The notes beneath the pieces were generated by a model, which saw nothing but the letters and a program-made list of their open reading frames with translations, was not told the DNA's origin and ran no database searches. Made by a program: the position numbers and the translations under genes. Shown here one piece after another: positions 16,666 through 26,584 of a stretch of DNA of 64,000 bases. Each line of letters opens with the position of its first letter. Within the stretch, counting starts at the first letter, position 1. The stretch comes from Bythopirellula polymerisocia (GTDB taxonomy: Bacteria; Planctomycetota; Planctomycetia; Pirellulales; Lacipirellulaceae), in assembly GCF_007860015.1 (NCBI RefSeq), contig NZ_SJPS01000001.1, forward strand, positions 310,001 through 374,000, written 5' to 3'.

Positions 16666-19365
16666 ATGTCCATTTTCCTTAAATGTTCTTGCGGAGAAGC
16701 CCTTCAAGTGCCAGACGAATTCGCTGGACGCCGTGGAGAGTGTCCCGTCTGCGGCAAGGCGGTGGAAATCCCGAGTGCTCCCTCTGAGGAGGCCGTTTCG
16801 GCCGGATCTGCGGGCAGCCCCGCTCCTGGGGCGATGCCATTTACGATTGAACACTTTCTCGACCCACCGGCTGAACATCAAACCACTACGGCGGCGGCTA
16901 CCCCCCGCAAAAACCTAATTTGGCAGCGCATGTTTGAGGCCCTGCTCGACCCGCGGAGTATTCAATGGATGCTCATGATCGGGGGTGGCTTGTGTGTGCT
17001 GGGTTCGATAGTCTGGCTCGTGAGTAAAGGAGTTTTCGAAAATCCACGCGTGTTGGCGGTGGCCTTGGGTGCAGGGACATTAGCTATCCTGGGTGCCGGC
17101 TGGTTTGTCGCGCTGCGTACTCGCTTCCACATTGCAGGCCAGGCGCTCACCTTCCTGGGATGTGTCGTGGCACCGCTGAACCTGTGGTTCTATCACGCCC
17201 AAGATCTGGTGACAGTTGATCACCATTTGTGGGTAGGGGGCGTTGTCTGTTGCTTGCTCTATGCGGCAACGGTGTTTGTACTTCGCGATCCACTGTTCAT
17301 CTATGCGTGTGAGGTCGGCGTAACTCTCACAATACTACTGCTGTTAGCCGACATGGGTAAGATCACAGATACAACCTGGCTCAGTCTATTCTTTATGGCA
17401 TTGGGGCTGATTTCGATCCATAGCGAACGGGTGTTCCCTCCAGCAGAAGAAAACGAATTCCCGCGCCGGCGATTCGGTTTGCCTCTGTTCTGGTCGGGGC
17501 ACATTCAGATTGCCGCCTCGCTGCTGATCCTCTTGGGGTCGCAGTTGTTGACTTGGTTGGCGGAACCAGCCCGCGGACTGTTGGGCATTGAATGGACGGG
17601 AAACCTGTTGACCAGCAACTATTTGTTGGCGGCCGGCGTGTGGCTGGCGGGCGTATACGCCTATCTCTATTCAGACATCGTTGTGCGTAAAGTCGGCATC
17701 TACTTGGCACTGGCTGGCGTGTGCCTCGTGATGGCGGAGGCGACACTGCTCTTAGGATTTGACGTACAGGCTGAGTGGATCATTGCGGCCCTGGCGGTGA
17801 CGTCCGTTCTGGTCAATGTTGCTCATCATCAATGGCCAGACACCTACAAAAATGTGGACCGCTTCGTTTCGCCATTAGGCTGGATCTTGGGTATTGTTCC
17901 GGTTTTGTGGGGAGTCGTGCTCCACATTCGTGCCACAAGTGCCGCGGCCACGTCGTTCGACTGGACGTATGAGACTGGTGGCCAGTTCGTGGCAGTGATG
18001 TTAATCACGGCTGTGGCGAATCGTGTCAACGCGTATTTGTGTCGACACACCGATCCCAAATCGTCGGCCGTTTACCTCTTTGTCAGTGCTGCTTCTTTGC
18101 TGGTCGCAGCTGCCGGGCTGTTGCGTGTGCTCGGGCTAACCTTGTGGAGCGAACAAGCACCGTGGATGATGCTCATCCCCATCGGTTATCTGATCGCCTC
18201 TTGGCTGTGGCGTAGACACAGTGCAGAACGGCCTTTGTATTGGGTCGCTCAAACGGCAACGATCGTGATTCTGCTGAACGTATTTGGCGCCACGGTGGAG
18301 AATATGCAATCCTTCGCACCGATGGAAGGGCTGCGCTCGAGCCTGCTATTGGGACTGGTTTTTACGGAGGCAGCCCTCTTCTATTTGTTGGCGGGGATCC
18401 TGCGCCAACGGAGCATCAATGTCTATCTTGCCGCTGCGGCGGCGTGCGGAGCACTGTGGCAGTTTATGGGATACTACGGTATCGATGATCGATACTACAC
18501 GATGCTGTACGCTGGACTTGGCCTGGCATGCCTGATCGTTAGCCGTACGCTTGGGCTCCGACAGATCACCGTTTATCGAGCGAACAACGAACAGACCTTG
18601 GTCACCCGCGGTCGAGGTCTGGCAGCGTTCCAATCCGGCAATGGCATTTTCTGCGTTGCCTGCTTGGCAGCGATCATGCAGGGCCTCGCCGGGGTGGCCA
18701 CAAAGACAGGCGGCTGGCTGGACGTCGGATCGCTAGGCGTGACGGCAGGATCGGCCGCTCTCGCGGCTGCTGTCGTGCCGGCCTTTCGCTGGCGCCGGGT
18801 TTACACCACTGCAGCGGTTGCTTTGGGCGCTGTGACGTTCTTACGATTGAATCTGCTTATCGATTTGAGCGGTTGGCAAAAGCTCGAGATCTTCTGCGTC
18901 GTCGCCGGCCTGGGCATGCTTGTGGCCAGCCACTTGGGAATGTTCCGTGAGGCAGATGGTAAACGTAGCCAAGAAGTGGACTTTGGCTTGGGCCTCGGGA
19001 GTATCTTGGCGACATGGCCGCTGGTGTTTGCTTTTCTGTACCACCGCTGGGCAAATGGAGAGCCATCGCTTTACGATGAAATGGCAATCTTGACCGTGAC
19101 AATCTTGATGCTCGTGACTGGCCTGAGCTGGCAAGTCAAGGCCACGACGATGTGGGGCGGTGCGGGGCTGGTCCTGTACCTGATCGTGTTGATCGCCTCG
19201 CTGGCTTATCGTCCACAAGTGGCGATCGGTGTCTATATGGCCACGGGCGGGGCGCTGGTGTTCGCACTGGGAATCGCACTGAGTATCTACCGCGATAAGC
19301 TACTAGAGCTACCTGAGCGAATGGCCAGACGGGAAGGTGTGTTTCGAATTCTGAATTGGCGCTAG
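16666..19365 (+). CDS. Large polytopic membrane protein with N-terminal zinc ribbon
   Basis: The 899-residue product begins with a CxC...CxxC zinc ribbon (C7, C9, C26, C29; sequence ECPVCGKAVEIP), a common N-terminus in planctomycete proteins. A linker follows, and from about residue 100 the protein is nearly all membrane helices, more than twenty by eye, in repeated pairs with short loops. No transporter or enzyme motif is recognised; a distant likeness to DUF2157/DUF2339-type polytopic proteins is possible. It follows the kinase gene by 162 bases and abuts the next membrane gene. It may be a target of, or partner in, the sigma-kinase system. Confidence 0.7.
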   Translation: MSIFLKCSCGEALQVPDEFAGRRGECPVCGKAVEIPSAPSEEAVSAGSAGSPAPGAMPFTIEHFLDPPAEHQTTTAAATPRKNLIWQRMFEALLDPRSIQWMLMIGGGLCVLGSIVWLVSKGVFENPRVLAVALGAGTLAILGAGWFVALRTRFHIAGQALTFLGCVVAPLNLWFYHAQDLVTVDHHLWVGGVVCCLLYAATVFVLRDPLFIYACEVGVTLTILLLLADMGKITDTTWLSLFFMALGLISIHSERVFPPAEENEFPRRRFGLPLFWSGHIQIAASLLILLGSQLLTWLAEPARGLLGIEWTGNLLTSNYLLAAGVWLAGVYAYLYSDIVVRKVGIYLALAGVCLVMAEATLLLGFDVQAEWIIAALAVTSVLVNVAHHQWPDTYKNVDRFVSPLGWILGIVPVLWGVVLHIRATSAAATSFDWTYETGGQFVAVMLITAVANRVNAYLCRHTDPKSSAVYLFVSAASLLVAAAGLLRVLGLTLWSEQAPWMMLIPIGYLIASWLWRRHSAERPLYWVAQTATIVILLNVFGATVENMQSFAPMEGLRSSLLLGLVFTEAALFYLLAGILRQRSINVYLAAAAACGALWQFMGYYGIDDRYYTMLYAGLGLACLIVSRTLGLRQITVYRANNEQTLVTRGRGLAAFQSGNGIFCVACLAAIMQGLAGVATKTGGWLDVGSLGVTAGSAALAAAVVPAFRWRRVYTTAAVALGAVTFLRLNLLIDLSGWQKLEIFCVVAGLGMLVASHLGMFREADGKRSQEVDFGLGLGSILATWPLVFAFLYHRWANGEPSLYDEMAILTVTILMLVTGLSWQVKATTMWGGAGLVLYLIVLIASLAYRPQVAIGVYMATGGALVFALGIALSIYRDKLLELPERMARREGVFRILNWR

Positions 19366-19412
19366 GAGAGTCGATCCACGATAAATTCTTTATGAACGAG
19401 GTACTAGTATCA

Positions 19413-20105
19413 ATGAATCCAGCAGCTCAGACGAGTGCGGCGACGCCTGTAGGAAAGCGGGTATCCAGCATTCCGCTATGGGCTAAGCTGGCCTATACGG
19501 CATTCGTAACGGTACTTGTGCCGTACTACTTGAAAACGTACGGGCCGACCAACTTTTTGTATTTCTGCGACGTGGCGCTGCTGATGACGGTGGCGGCAAT
19601 GTGGCTAGAGAGTCCTCTGTTGGCGTCGATGCCGACGGTGGGCATTCTGCTACCCCAGATGTTTTGGTGTCTCGATTTTCTCGTCACGATCATTGGACAT
19701 CCAATCACTGGCATGACAGCGTACATGTTTGACGAAAACTTGTCGCTGTTTGCCCGCGGTCTGTCGTTTTTCCACTTTTGGCTGCCGCTGCTCTTGGTGT
19801 GGCTGGTCTGGCGGTTGGGGTACGACCGCCGGGCACTGGTTCGCTGGACGCTGTTGACTTGGGTGTTGCAGGTGGTGTGCTTTTTCGGGATGCCGGCACC
19901 ACCTGCTCCCGCTGATGATCCTAATCTGCCAGTCAACATCAACTATGTTTATGGATTTAATGAATCAGTCCCCCAGGCATGGATGCCTCCAGGCACATTC
20001 TTGACCCTGATGATGATCGGGCTACCGATGTTGGTGTTTCTGCCGACACACCTAATCCTTCGCCGCGTGTTCGGCGGGAAGCAAGAGGTAGTTAGTTCGG
20101 AATAA
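19413..20105 (+). CDS. Six-helix membrane protein, function unknown
   Basis: From ATG 19413, preceded by CGAGG, the product is 230 residues; ATG 19392 in the same frame is the alternative. It has about six membrane helices. Segments such as YYLKTYGPTNFLYFCDVALL, LGYDRRALVRWTLLTWVLQV and NINYVYGFNESVPQAWMPP look conserved and polar enough for a specific function; I recall similar proteins in other planctomycetes only as putative membrane proteins. The gene follows the 899-residue membrane gene closely and precedes the giant mosaic gene by 23 bases, so the three probably form one transcript. Confidence 0.7.
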   Translation: MNPAAQTSAATPVGKRVSSIPLWAKLAYTAFVTVLVPYYLKTYGPTNFLYFCDVALLMTVAAMWLESPLLASMPTVGILLPQMFWCLDFLVTIIGHPITGMTAYMFDENLSLFARGLSFFHFWLPLLLVWLVWRLGYDRRALVRWTLLTWVLQVVCFFGMPAPPAPADDPNLPVNINYVYGFNESVPQAWMPPGTFLTLMMIGLPMLVFLPTHLILRRVFGGKQEVVSSE

Positions 20106-20128
20106 ATTAAATGAAAGGAAACTAAGCC

Positions 20129-23100
20129 ATGTTCACACGAAATCTCAGATTCACGATGGTGGTGGCGGTCGCACTGTTAACATCTCTAGCAAACCTATAC
20201 GAAGGAGTGGGGCAACAGCCTGTTCAAAGTGCCGATCCGGCCGTTCTTTCCCGCGATGACTTCACCGGCTCTCTCTCACTTCAGTGGGACGTTCGCCGGG
20301 AAGATCCCAGTCACGTCTCGCTCACCAAGCACCCCGGATTTCTCACAATCACCACACAGTTTGGGGATCTGATCGAAAGACGCAGCACGGCCAAGAATCT
20401 GTACCTTACGCGAGCTCCAAAATCCTTTTCAAATATTCAGCTTACCACGTGCATTGATCTCTTTCGGCCTCAAGCGAATTGGAATCAGGCGGGACTCCTT
20501 TGCCTCACTGACGAGGACAATTATGTAAAATTTACTGTGGAAAATAATCCCCAAGGGGGACGACACTTCGTGATGATTGGAGAGTCTAACGGACGCCCTG
20601 AAATCAAGAGCGCAGCCGATCCGATGCCAACGGCCCAGAAACTGTGGTTGAGAATTACGACTAAGAATGGCGCCTATCAATTCTCTGTCAGTGCCGACGG
20701 AAATCTGTTTCAGATATGTGGCAGTCAACCCTGGGGTCGAAGAAATGGATTGGAATCTCCTCAATGGGTCGGCTTGATGGCAATCAACGGTCCCGACCAA
20801 GCTGCCCCGAACATTGATGCTTCCTTTGATTACTTCGAAGTACGACGCTTGGAAACAAGGCAACACTACCCCGGACGACTCGCCTGGACCCTTGACGAGG
20901 CGATTGACCATCTGAGGCTCTATCCCCGGGACGTCTATATGCAATACGTTGCCCTGCAACTGGCGCGAAACGAAGGACGCTTGCAGGAAGTGACTGCAAT
21001 AATCCAAAGTGTCAACCCAGGGCAGAGTCGCTTTGCAGCGCGCCAAAGACAAGTCGATCTGTTTAGCATTTTCTCGGGGCAGCTTGCCGTACAAGAGAGC
21101 TTGCAGCTCGACGCTATGGCGGCGGAGGAACCTATTGAGGAGCAGGCAAGCAACGCTCGTGCAGTCGTCGAAGGACGCGCGGGGCCCCCGCCGATTGGAC
21201 AACAGGAAGTTCGGAAGTCTGACCAGTCGAGTACGGTCGCAGTGTCGGAGCTGGAAGGACCAACGATCAAGAGCCATCCCTGGCAGGAGATGCTCGCAGA
21301 CCAGTCCCCGGTAGTCAGTGGATTGGCGCTCAATGTGCCGAGTGATTTCTACTTCGTAAGCTTCCGCTCAATGAATAAACTTTTGGACGCAGCTGACCTA
21401 TCTACTCTGTGGGGATCTCACGTCTTTAACCAGGCTAATCGGGAGGCACAGACACACTTGGTGGGCGAGCGGCTGCTAAGACAACTCGCCATAGAGGCAG
21501 AACCCGAACTGCGGCCGTTTTATGACACGGTGGTGGATGAAGTCGCGTTAGTCGGTAGCGACCTGTTTCTACGCGAGGGGAGCGACGTGACACTGCTGTT
21601 CCATGTGGAGCAACCAGCCGTGTTTAGGATGAAGCTAGATCAATCCCTCACCAAATCAGAAAACACCAATCATGGCACACGCCGCACGGAGGGTGAGTAT
21701 CTGGGAATTGAGTATGTGCATGTGTCGACGTCCGATCGGCAGGTTTATGTGTATTCGGCCTATCCCACGCCGGAACTCCATGTACGCAGCAACTCGCTGG
21801 CGGGCCTGAAGCGTGTGCTAGAGACTATTGTCGGCCACGGCAAGAATAGTGAGCCGGTCGAGCGGCTTGGTGAGACGAACGAATTCCGCTATGTCCGCAC
21901 ACTCATGCCGCAAGGCGCTGCCGAGGAGGATGGGCTCATCTATCTGTCTGATCCGTTTATGCGGCAGATGATGAGTCCTAAGCTTAGACTGACAGAACGA
22001 CGACGGTTGGTGTGCTACAACGACCTGCGGATGATCGGGCACGCTGCCTTGATGTACCGCACGCAGACCGGCCAAGTTGCCAAGTCGCTAGACGATTTGG
22101 TCGCAGCGAATTGTGTGCCGGGGCAGTTCGGTCAGGACAAGCTGGCGTGCCCCGACCACGGCAAGTATTCACTCGGCAGCGATGGTCATACAGCCGTCTG
22201 CTCGGTGCATGGCTACGCCAGTTACCTTACACCATGCAGCGAACTCGAACTAGCAGACGTTAGCCGGGCAGAAGCGCAGGCCTACCGGCAGTTTGTCGAA
22301 GAGTACAGCCGCTTCTGGCGTCTGTTTTTTGATCCGATTGCCATTCGGCTGCAGATTACGCCGGAGCGTTACCGGGCCGAGACCATTGTCCTGCCCTTAA
22401 TTGACAACACAATTTACTCCGGCCTCGTCCGATCCTTGGGCGGGGAGCCCGAAGCGCTCGATGCGCTGCCTGTGCCCAAGCGGAATATCTTTAGCTTTGC
22501 CGTGCGGCTGAACAAAGAGGAAATATTGAAGCAAATGGGAATGGAGGAATTACTGGAGGAGGACTCCAATGAGACTGTTTCCGGGCAGCAAGTGGCCGAC
22601 ACAGGTAGGGTAATTAATTCACTGCAACAATTGTCATTTGGCGTCCATTATTACCATGACAAACACCAGCGGTTTCCGCAGGCTGCCTTGTTCGACAGCA
22701 ATGGCCAATCGCTACTGAGCTGGCGAGTGCAAATCTTGCCATTTATTGGACAGCAGCAGTTATACGAGCAGTTTCGTCTCAGCGAGCCGTGGGATAGCGA
22801 ACACAACCGCAAGTTGATCGCGCAGATGCCGGACGTCTTTCGCCCCGCTGACCACCAGTTGGCTGCAACGGGAAAAACGAAGTTCGTCGCCCCACGCGCT
22901 GATGACACCGTTTTTCCCGCGAATAATCAGCAGGTGAAGTTCGCGAACATCCATGACGGCTTGTCGCAAACAATCATGATTCTCGAAACGGATGATGAAC
23001 ATGCCGTAGTGTGGACCAAGCCAGACGACTTAAATTTCGACGAGAGCCAGCCGCAACGAGAGTTGGAAATACGTCCATCAGGAGTATTTCTGGCGGCGTT

Positions 23101-24262
23101 CTGCGACGGCAGAGTTTGTCAAATCGCCCGCGAAATTGACCAACCGGCCCTGGCGGCGCTGCTGACTCGCGCAGGCCAGGAAACTCACACTTGGCAGCAG
23201 TTCGATAGGACGCCTCCACCGCGGAGGGGAGCGTTCGGACATCTCCCTGTAGAACTTGTCCAGAAACTCCGTCTCGGTGAATTCCTTACCAAGGGGGTGG
23301 GCAATCAGATCGGTTTCCACGTCTACGATTCCGAACCGATGTTCGATTTGAGCCTTTCCCGCTTCATGGGCATGTCGCTAAGTTCGTTCCGCGGGGGGAT
23401 GATTGACGATGACTTTCTGTTTATTTTTCCACTGGTGGGAGCACTCAACGGCCCGGTGTATCTTTCCATTCCAGTGCAGGACCACGAGATCGTCGACGGC
23501 TTCCTCAATCGCTTGGACGATTACTTGGCCCAATTGGCCCGTCGCTTGCCCCGAGGCTGGTTCTTCAGCGTCGATCAAGATTACTATCGATTGTCCAACA
23601 CTAATGGTCAATCTACTCGGGCTTACAGCATTGAGTTCGGCCCTCTCAAGTGGCGTTTCTTCTGGGACCGCATCGGCGACGCCGTTTGCATCGCCAGCAA
23701 GCAAGCGGTGCTCGAAGACCTGTCAGCGTTGGAGTCCAACGGCAATGCGATCACCGCTCCGGTTGAGGATGTCTCGCAGGCCTTGGTGCGACTACGCCCC
23801 CAAAACTGGAATCGCGTGCTCGACACATATCGCTTGGGTTGGGAGGAAAACCAGCGAGAAGCGTGCCTCAACAACCTGGGTCCGCTCAGCAGCTTAGGCC
23901 GGGGAATAGCTTCCAGCACCGAAGCCGGCGGCCAGATTACTGAAGGTGAGTTAAATCAGTATGCCGGCCGAGTCTACGACGTTCACCACTTCTGTCCGGA
24001 TGAAGGGAATTATGAAATCTCGGCCGATGGCCGCACCGTTGCCTGCTCGGCGCATGGCACGGCACTCAAGCCGCGACAGACGGAGGGACCGGCTGAAGCT
24101 AGCGAGCTTGGACAGCAGATGAGGCGGTTTCGCGACTTGAGCATCACGTTCTCTTTCCTGGAAGATGGCCTGCGAGCAATCGTAACCTTGGAGCGACAAC
24201 CGGGACAGCCTCTCCATCCCAATAATTTGAATGCTCCAGATGCAAAGAACACGGGAAACTAA
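20129..24262 (+). CDS. Giant exported mosaic protein with DUF1349-like and DUF1559-like domains
   Basis: The 1377-residue product starts after GAAAGGA. A signal peptide (about 1-32) is followed by a concanavalin-like DUF1349-type sandwich (about 40-235; SNIQLTTCIDLF, NQAGLLCL). Residues about 825-1010 resemble the extracellular part of DUF1559 proteins (LLSWRVQILPFIGQQQLYEQF, FANIHDGLSQTIMILE). Two copies of a CP-x2-G-x-Y...C-x2-HG motif occur, near 673-695 and 1289-1311, suggesting paired metal or structural sites. There is no N-terminal prepilin helix, so it is not assembled like a pseudopilin. It is the last gene of the sigma-kinase cluster. Confidence 0.75.
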   Translation: MFTRNLRFTMVVAVALLTSLANLYEGVGQQPVQSADPAVLSRDDFTGSLSLQWDVRREDPSHVSLTKHPGFLTITTQFGDLIERRSTAKNLYLTRAPKSFSNIQLTTCIDLFRPQANWNQAGLLCLTDEDNYVKFTVENNPQGGRHFVMIGESNGRPEIKSAADPMPTAQKLWLRITTKNGAYQFSVSADGNLFQICGSQPWGRRNGLESPQWVGLMAINGPDQAAPNIDASFDYFEVRRLETRQHYPGRLAWTLDEAIDHLRLYPRDVYMQYVALQLARNEGRLQEVTAIIQSVNPGQSRFAARQRQVDLFSIFSGQLAVQESLQLDAMAAEEPIEEQASNARAVVEGRAGPPPIGQQEVRKSDQSSTVAVSELEGPTIKSHPWQEMLADQSPVVSGLALNVPSDFYFVSFRSMNKLLDAADLSTLWGSHVFNQANREAQTHLVGERLLRQLAIEAEPELRPFYDTVVDEVALVGSDLFLREGSDVTLLFHVEQPAVFRMKLDQSLTKSENTNHGTRRTEGEYLGIEYVHVSTSDRQVYVYSAYPTPELHVRSNSLAGLKRVLETIVGHGKNSEPVERLGETNEFRYVRTLMPQGAAEEDGLIYLSDPFMRQMMSPKLRLTERRRLVCYNDLRMIGHAALMYRTQTGQVAKSLDDLVAANCVPGQFGQDKLACPDHGKYSLGSDGHTAVCSVHGYASYLTPCSELELADVSRAEAQAYRQFVEEYSRFWRLFFDPIAIRLQITPERYRAETIVLPLIDNTIYSGLVRSLGGEPEALDALPVPKRNIFSFAVRLNKEEILKQMGMEELLEEDSNETVSGQQVADTGRVINSLQQLSFGVHYYHDKHQRFPQAALFDSNGQSLLSWRVQILPFIGQQQLYEQFRLSEPWDSEHNRKLIAQMPDVFRPADHQLAATGKTKFVAPRADDTVFPANNQQVKFANIHDGLSQTIMILETDDEHAVVWTKPDDLNFDESQPQRELEIRPSGVFLAAFCDGRVCQIAREIDQPALAALLTRAGQETHTWQQFDRTPPPRRGAFGHLPVELVQKLRLGEFLTKGVGNQIGFHVYDSEPMFDLSLSRFMGMSLSSFRGGMIDDDFLFIFPLVGALNGPVYLSIPVQDHEIVDGFLNRLDDYLAQLARRLPRGWFFSVDQDYYRLSNTNGQSTRAYSIEFGPLKWRFFWDRIGDAVCIASKQAVLEDLSALESNGNAITAPVEDVSQALVRLRPQNWNRVLDTYRLGWEENQREACLNNLGPLSSLGRGIASSTEAGGQITEGELNQYAGRVYDVHHFCPDEGNYEISADGRTVACSAHGTALKPRQTEGPAEASELGQQMRRFRDLSITFSFLEDGLRAIVTLERQPGQPLHPNNLNAPDAKNTGN

Positions 24263-24601
24263 GGCTCATGCTCAGCAAAGAAGTCATCGGCAAGGAGGAT
24301 TGATCTTTGGACCAGTCCTCTTTTCAGCAGCATGACCGGGAGTTGCCAACACCAATGGCACTTCGCGCTTTATCAAACTGCAGGAGGTTGGACCATCCGA
24401 TGTGACTTAAGCTCTCCTCAAACTGATGCAGGTGGTGGCGACCTCTGTCGTTGCGCCACCAAATCGACAACAACTAATCCCTGGCTGGCGAAGCCCACTT
24501 CGACTACACCCTTCGGGCAAAAATTTGGTGTGTCCTTTGCACGCAACCCGTATGCCGTAACCCGCAAAAGAGTGAGACGCCAAAGCTAGTTACTGAGCTT
24601 G

Positions 24602-24632
24602 CCAGGACGCGGCGGCGTGCCAAACCGCCGCT
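24602..24632. repeat. REP-like GC-rich repeat, copy 5
   Basis: Reading on the minus strand, it gives GGTTTGGCACGCCGCCGC followed by GTCCTGG, identical to the core of copies 1 and 2. It overlaps the end of the RAYT relic, the expected place for a REP belonging to that transposase. Confidence 0.75.
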
Positions 24633-25085
24633 AGAAATGGGGCTTGGCATGCCTCGCCCTTCCGGGGAAATTCCTGCGATTCTGCCGATGACTCGGCTCG
24701 GAAGAGAATAGGGTTCCAGGCCGAGGGACGTGGCAACTCGAACTCGCCACTTCTCCCCGCCGTAGGGGCACCTCGGGCGACCGCTTGGCGGAGCGCGGCC
24801 AGTTCCGCTTCGCTTTCCACTCCGTTGACATAATACGTCCAACCACGAAATTTCTCCAACGGCCCTTTTGAAAGCAAGCCCCCTCTGAAAGCCAACCCGG
24901 CGGACTGTTGGCCGGCTTTAAGCTCGACCACCGCCAGTCCTGGCTGCGACGGACCAAGCCGGTGCGCAGCGGATTCCGTTCGACGTATCACAGCACGGTC
25001 CAATAGTGCTCGTCGTCTTGGAGGGGAAATGCCTCAAAGCGGCACTGCCATGGGAGAGGTGTCCCCCGCACTAGGCTCTGGCAGT
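24602..25085 (-). pseudogene. Decayed REP-associated tyrosine transposase (RAYT, TnpA_REP)
   Basis: Reading the minus strand from about 25050, one frame gives RFEAFPLQDDEHYWTVL, a TGA stop, then YVERNPLRTGLV and RRSQDWRWSSL. These are hallmark RAYT blocks (usual form: RFKAFPIQDDEHLLTVLRYVERNPLRAGLVERAEDWRWSSL, here split by the stop). A shift then gives WTYYVNGVESEAELAALRQAVARG, the usual C-terminal block. Frameshifts and the stop show that it is dead; the N-terminal catalytic HUH region is missing or unrecognisable. The adjacent REP copy supports the assignment. The rest of 24263-25153 is non-coding. Confidence 0.75.
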
Positions 25086-25153
25086 TCTTGGCATGGAGAT
25101 TTGCTAGCAAGTAAGTTCGGCGAAATTAAATTAGAATGACTCTTTGACTAAAT

Positions 25154-26584
25154 TCAAACCCAAATATCCGACGTACAATCTCCCCCGGGAAAACGAATTT
25201 CATGTGCACGTGCAGGCCCCCAAGGCTCTTTTCCGAAATCGACTAGGAACTCATCGTTTAACTTCATACCTTCTCTTTCGATATTACAGTCTATTTGCAT
25301 CATCCAGGAACCTTCCTCTGCCATCGACGGATAAAACTGATTATCCCAGACGCTATAAAGTGAACTAGTTACATAAAGCCTTTTTCCATCCAGACTTAGC
25401 TGCAGCATCTGAGGGCCACCGGTCAACTCATCTCTTTTATGATCCGGCTTATGGCCTGTAACTCCCCCCAGCCACAACTGCCCCGTCAAACGAGGGCTAG
25501 CTGGGTCACTGACGTCATACTGACGAATATCACCATGCAACCAATTCGAGAAATAGAGGTATCGGTCGTCGAGTGACAACACCACGTCGGTAATCAGACC
25601 TGGTACCGGAAAGGGCCACCCGTCTGTCTCGATAGGATTAACCTGAATCACATTGTCTGCATTCCATTGAGTTCCTTCCTGGTACCAGTGGAAGATCGCA
25701 CTGCTCAACGCTGCTCCGACAAATCCATGGGTGCTGTCAGGATTGTGGTGGAAGCGGACCTCCAGTGGAATCATGCCTCCTTCTCCTAGATCCACTGACT
25801 GTGAAATCTCTCTTCTTGACCAATCCCAGAACTGTAAGTGTTGCCCGTATTTGCCGGCTTGGACGTCTTCAAGATGAAATCCTTTTCGGACCGTGTTGGG
25901 GGCCGCCCATTCGCTACTGACCATGACGTTATGCCGAGGTTGATACCAAAAGTCGTAGTTGAAATTCATTCCTTTTGAATTATCTTCCCATGTCCCGATC
26001 AAGTTGAATTCTTCATCGATCTCCAAAAAACCTCCAGGTGCATTCCCCTGAGCGTCTCCTAGCATGGAGATCATTATGATTCCGTCGGCACGGCAATGAA
26101 CTGTGTGTGGTGTTGATAAATTGCTTTTTTTAGCGATCTCCTCGGCAGTAATAGTTTTATGTAATTTAAGTTGCTTAGGGTTCGCAGCATCGATGATATA
26201 GATGTTGCTAGAGCCTAGGCCAGGGACGACAAGGTATCGCCGATGCCTTTCGCCATGGCAACTGCTGCATGCGTTCCAGCCGTAGTGATGTAGTTCGTCA
26301 CCTACATTTGGCAGCGAGAACCGGCCCACTACTGTGCCGTAGGTGACAGATTTTGGATTGACATCTACGGTGGCCATATAGTCTGGATGCTTTGATTGAG
26401 TTCCCACTAGAATGGCAGGAACAAATGCATATTCTTCTGCCGGAGCAGCCATAGCTGCTTTCAAGTCGGCATAAGTTGCATGGCACTGCCCCTGGGTTTC
26501 TGAGTTGGCCAACAGAGAGTTAACCGAAGTGCCATTGAGTAAACCATAGGCTGCCGCTGTACTGAGAAATTCACGACGTCTCAT
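25154..26584 (-). CDS. mtoX: Exported methanethiol oxidase (SBP56/SELENBP1 family)
   Basis: The 476-residue product matches the selenium-binding protein 56 family over its length. It has the CSSC motif (C106-C109 in HHYGWNACSSCHGE), repeated metal-site histidines (STPHTVHCRADG, EVRFHHNPDSTHGF) and the family C-terminus GPARAHEIRFPGGDCTSDIWV. In bacteria this enzyme oxidises methanethiol to formaldehyde, hydrogen sulfide and hydrogen peroxide using copper. The N-terminus MRRREFLSTAAAYGLL is an export signal with a Tat-like RRREF, so the enzyme is probably periplasmic. No SCO1/SenC-type copper chaperone gene is adjacent, unlike the mtoX loci I know of. Confidence 0.92.
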   Translation of the reverse strand: MRRREFLSTAAAYGLLNGTSVNSLLANSETQGQCHATYADLKAAMAAPAEEYAFVPAILVGTQSKHPDYMATVDVNPKSVTYGTVVGRFSLPNVGDELHHYGWNACSSCHGERHRRYLVVPGLGSSNIYIIDAANPKQLKLHKTITAEEIAKKSNLSTPHTVHCRADGIIMISMLGDAQGNAPGGFLEIDEEFNLIGTWEDNSKGMNFNYDFWYQPRHNVMVSSEWAAPNTVRKGFHLEDVQAGKYGQHLQFWDWSRREISQSVDLGEGGMIPLEVRFHHNPDSTHGFVGAALSSAIFHWYQEGTQWNADNVIQVNPIETDGWPFPVPGLITDVVLSLDDRYLYFSNWLHGDIRQYDVSDPASPRLTGQLWLGGVTGHKPDHKRDELTGGPQMLQLSLDGKRLYVTSSLYSVWDNQFYPSMAEEGSWMMQIDCNIEREGMKLNDEFLVDFGKEPWGPARAHEIRFPGGDCTSDIWV

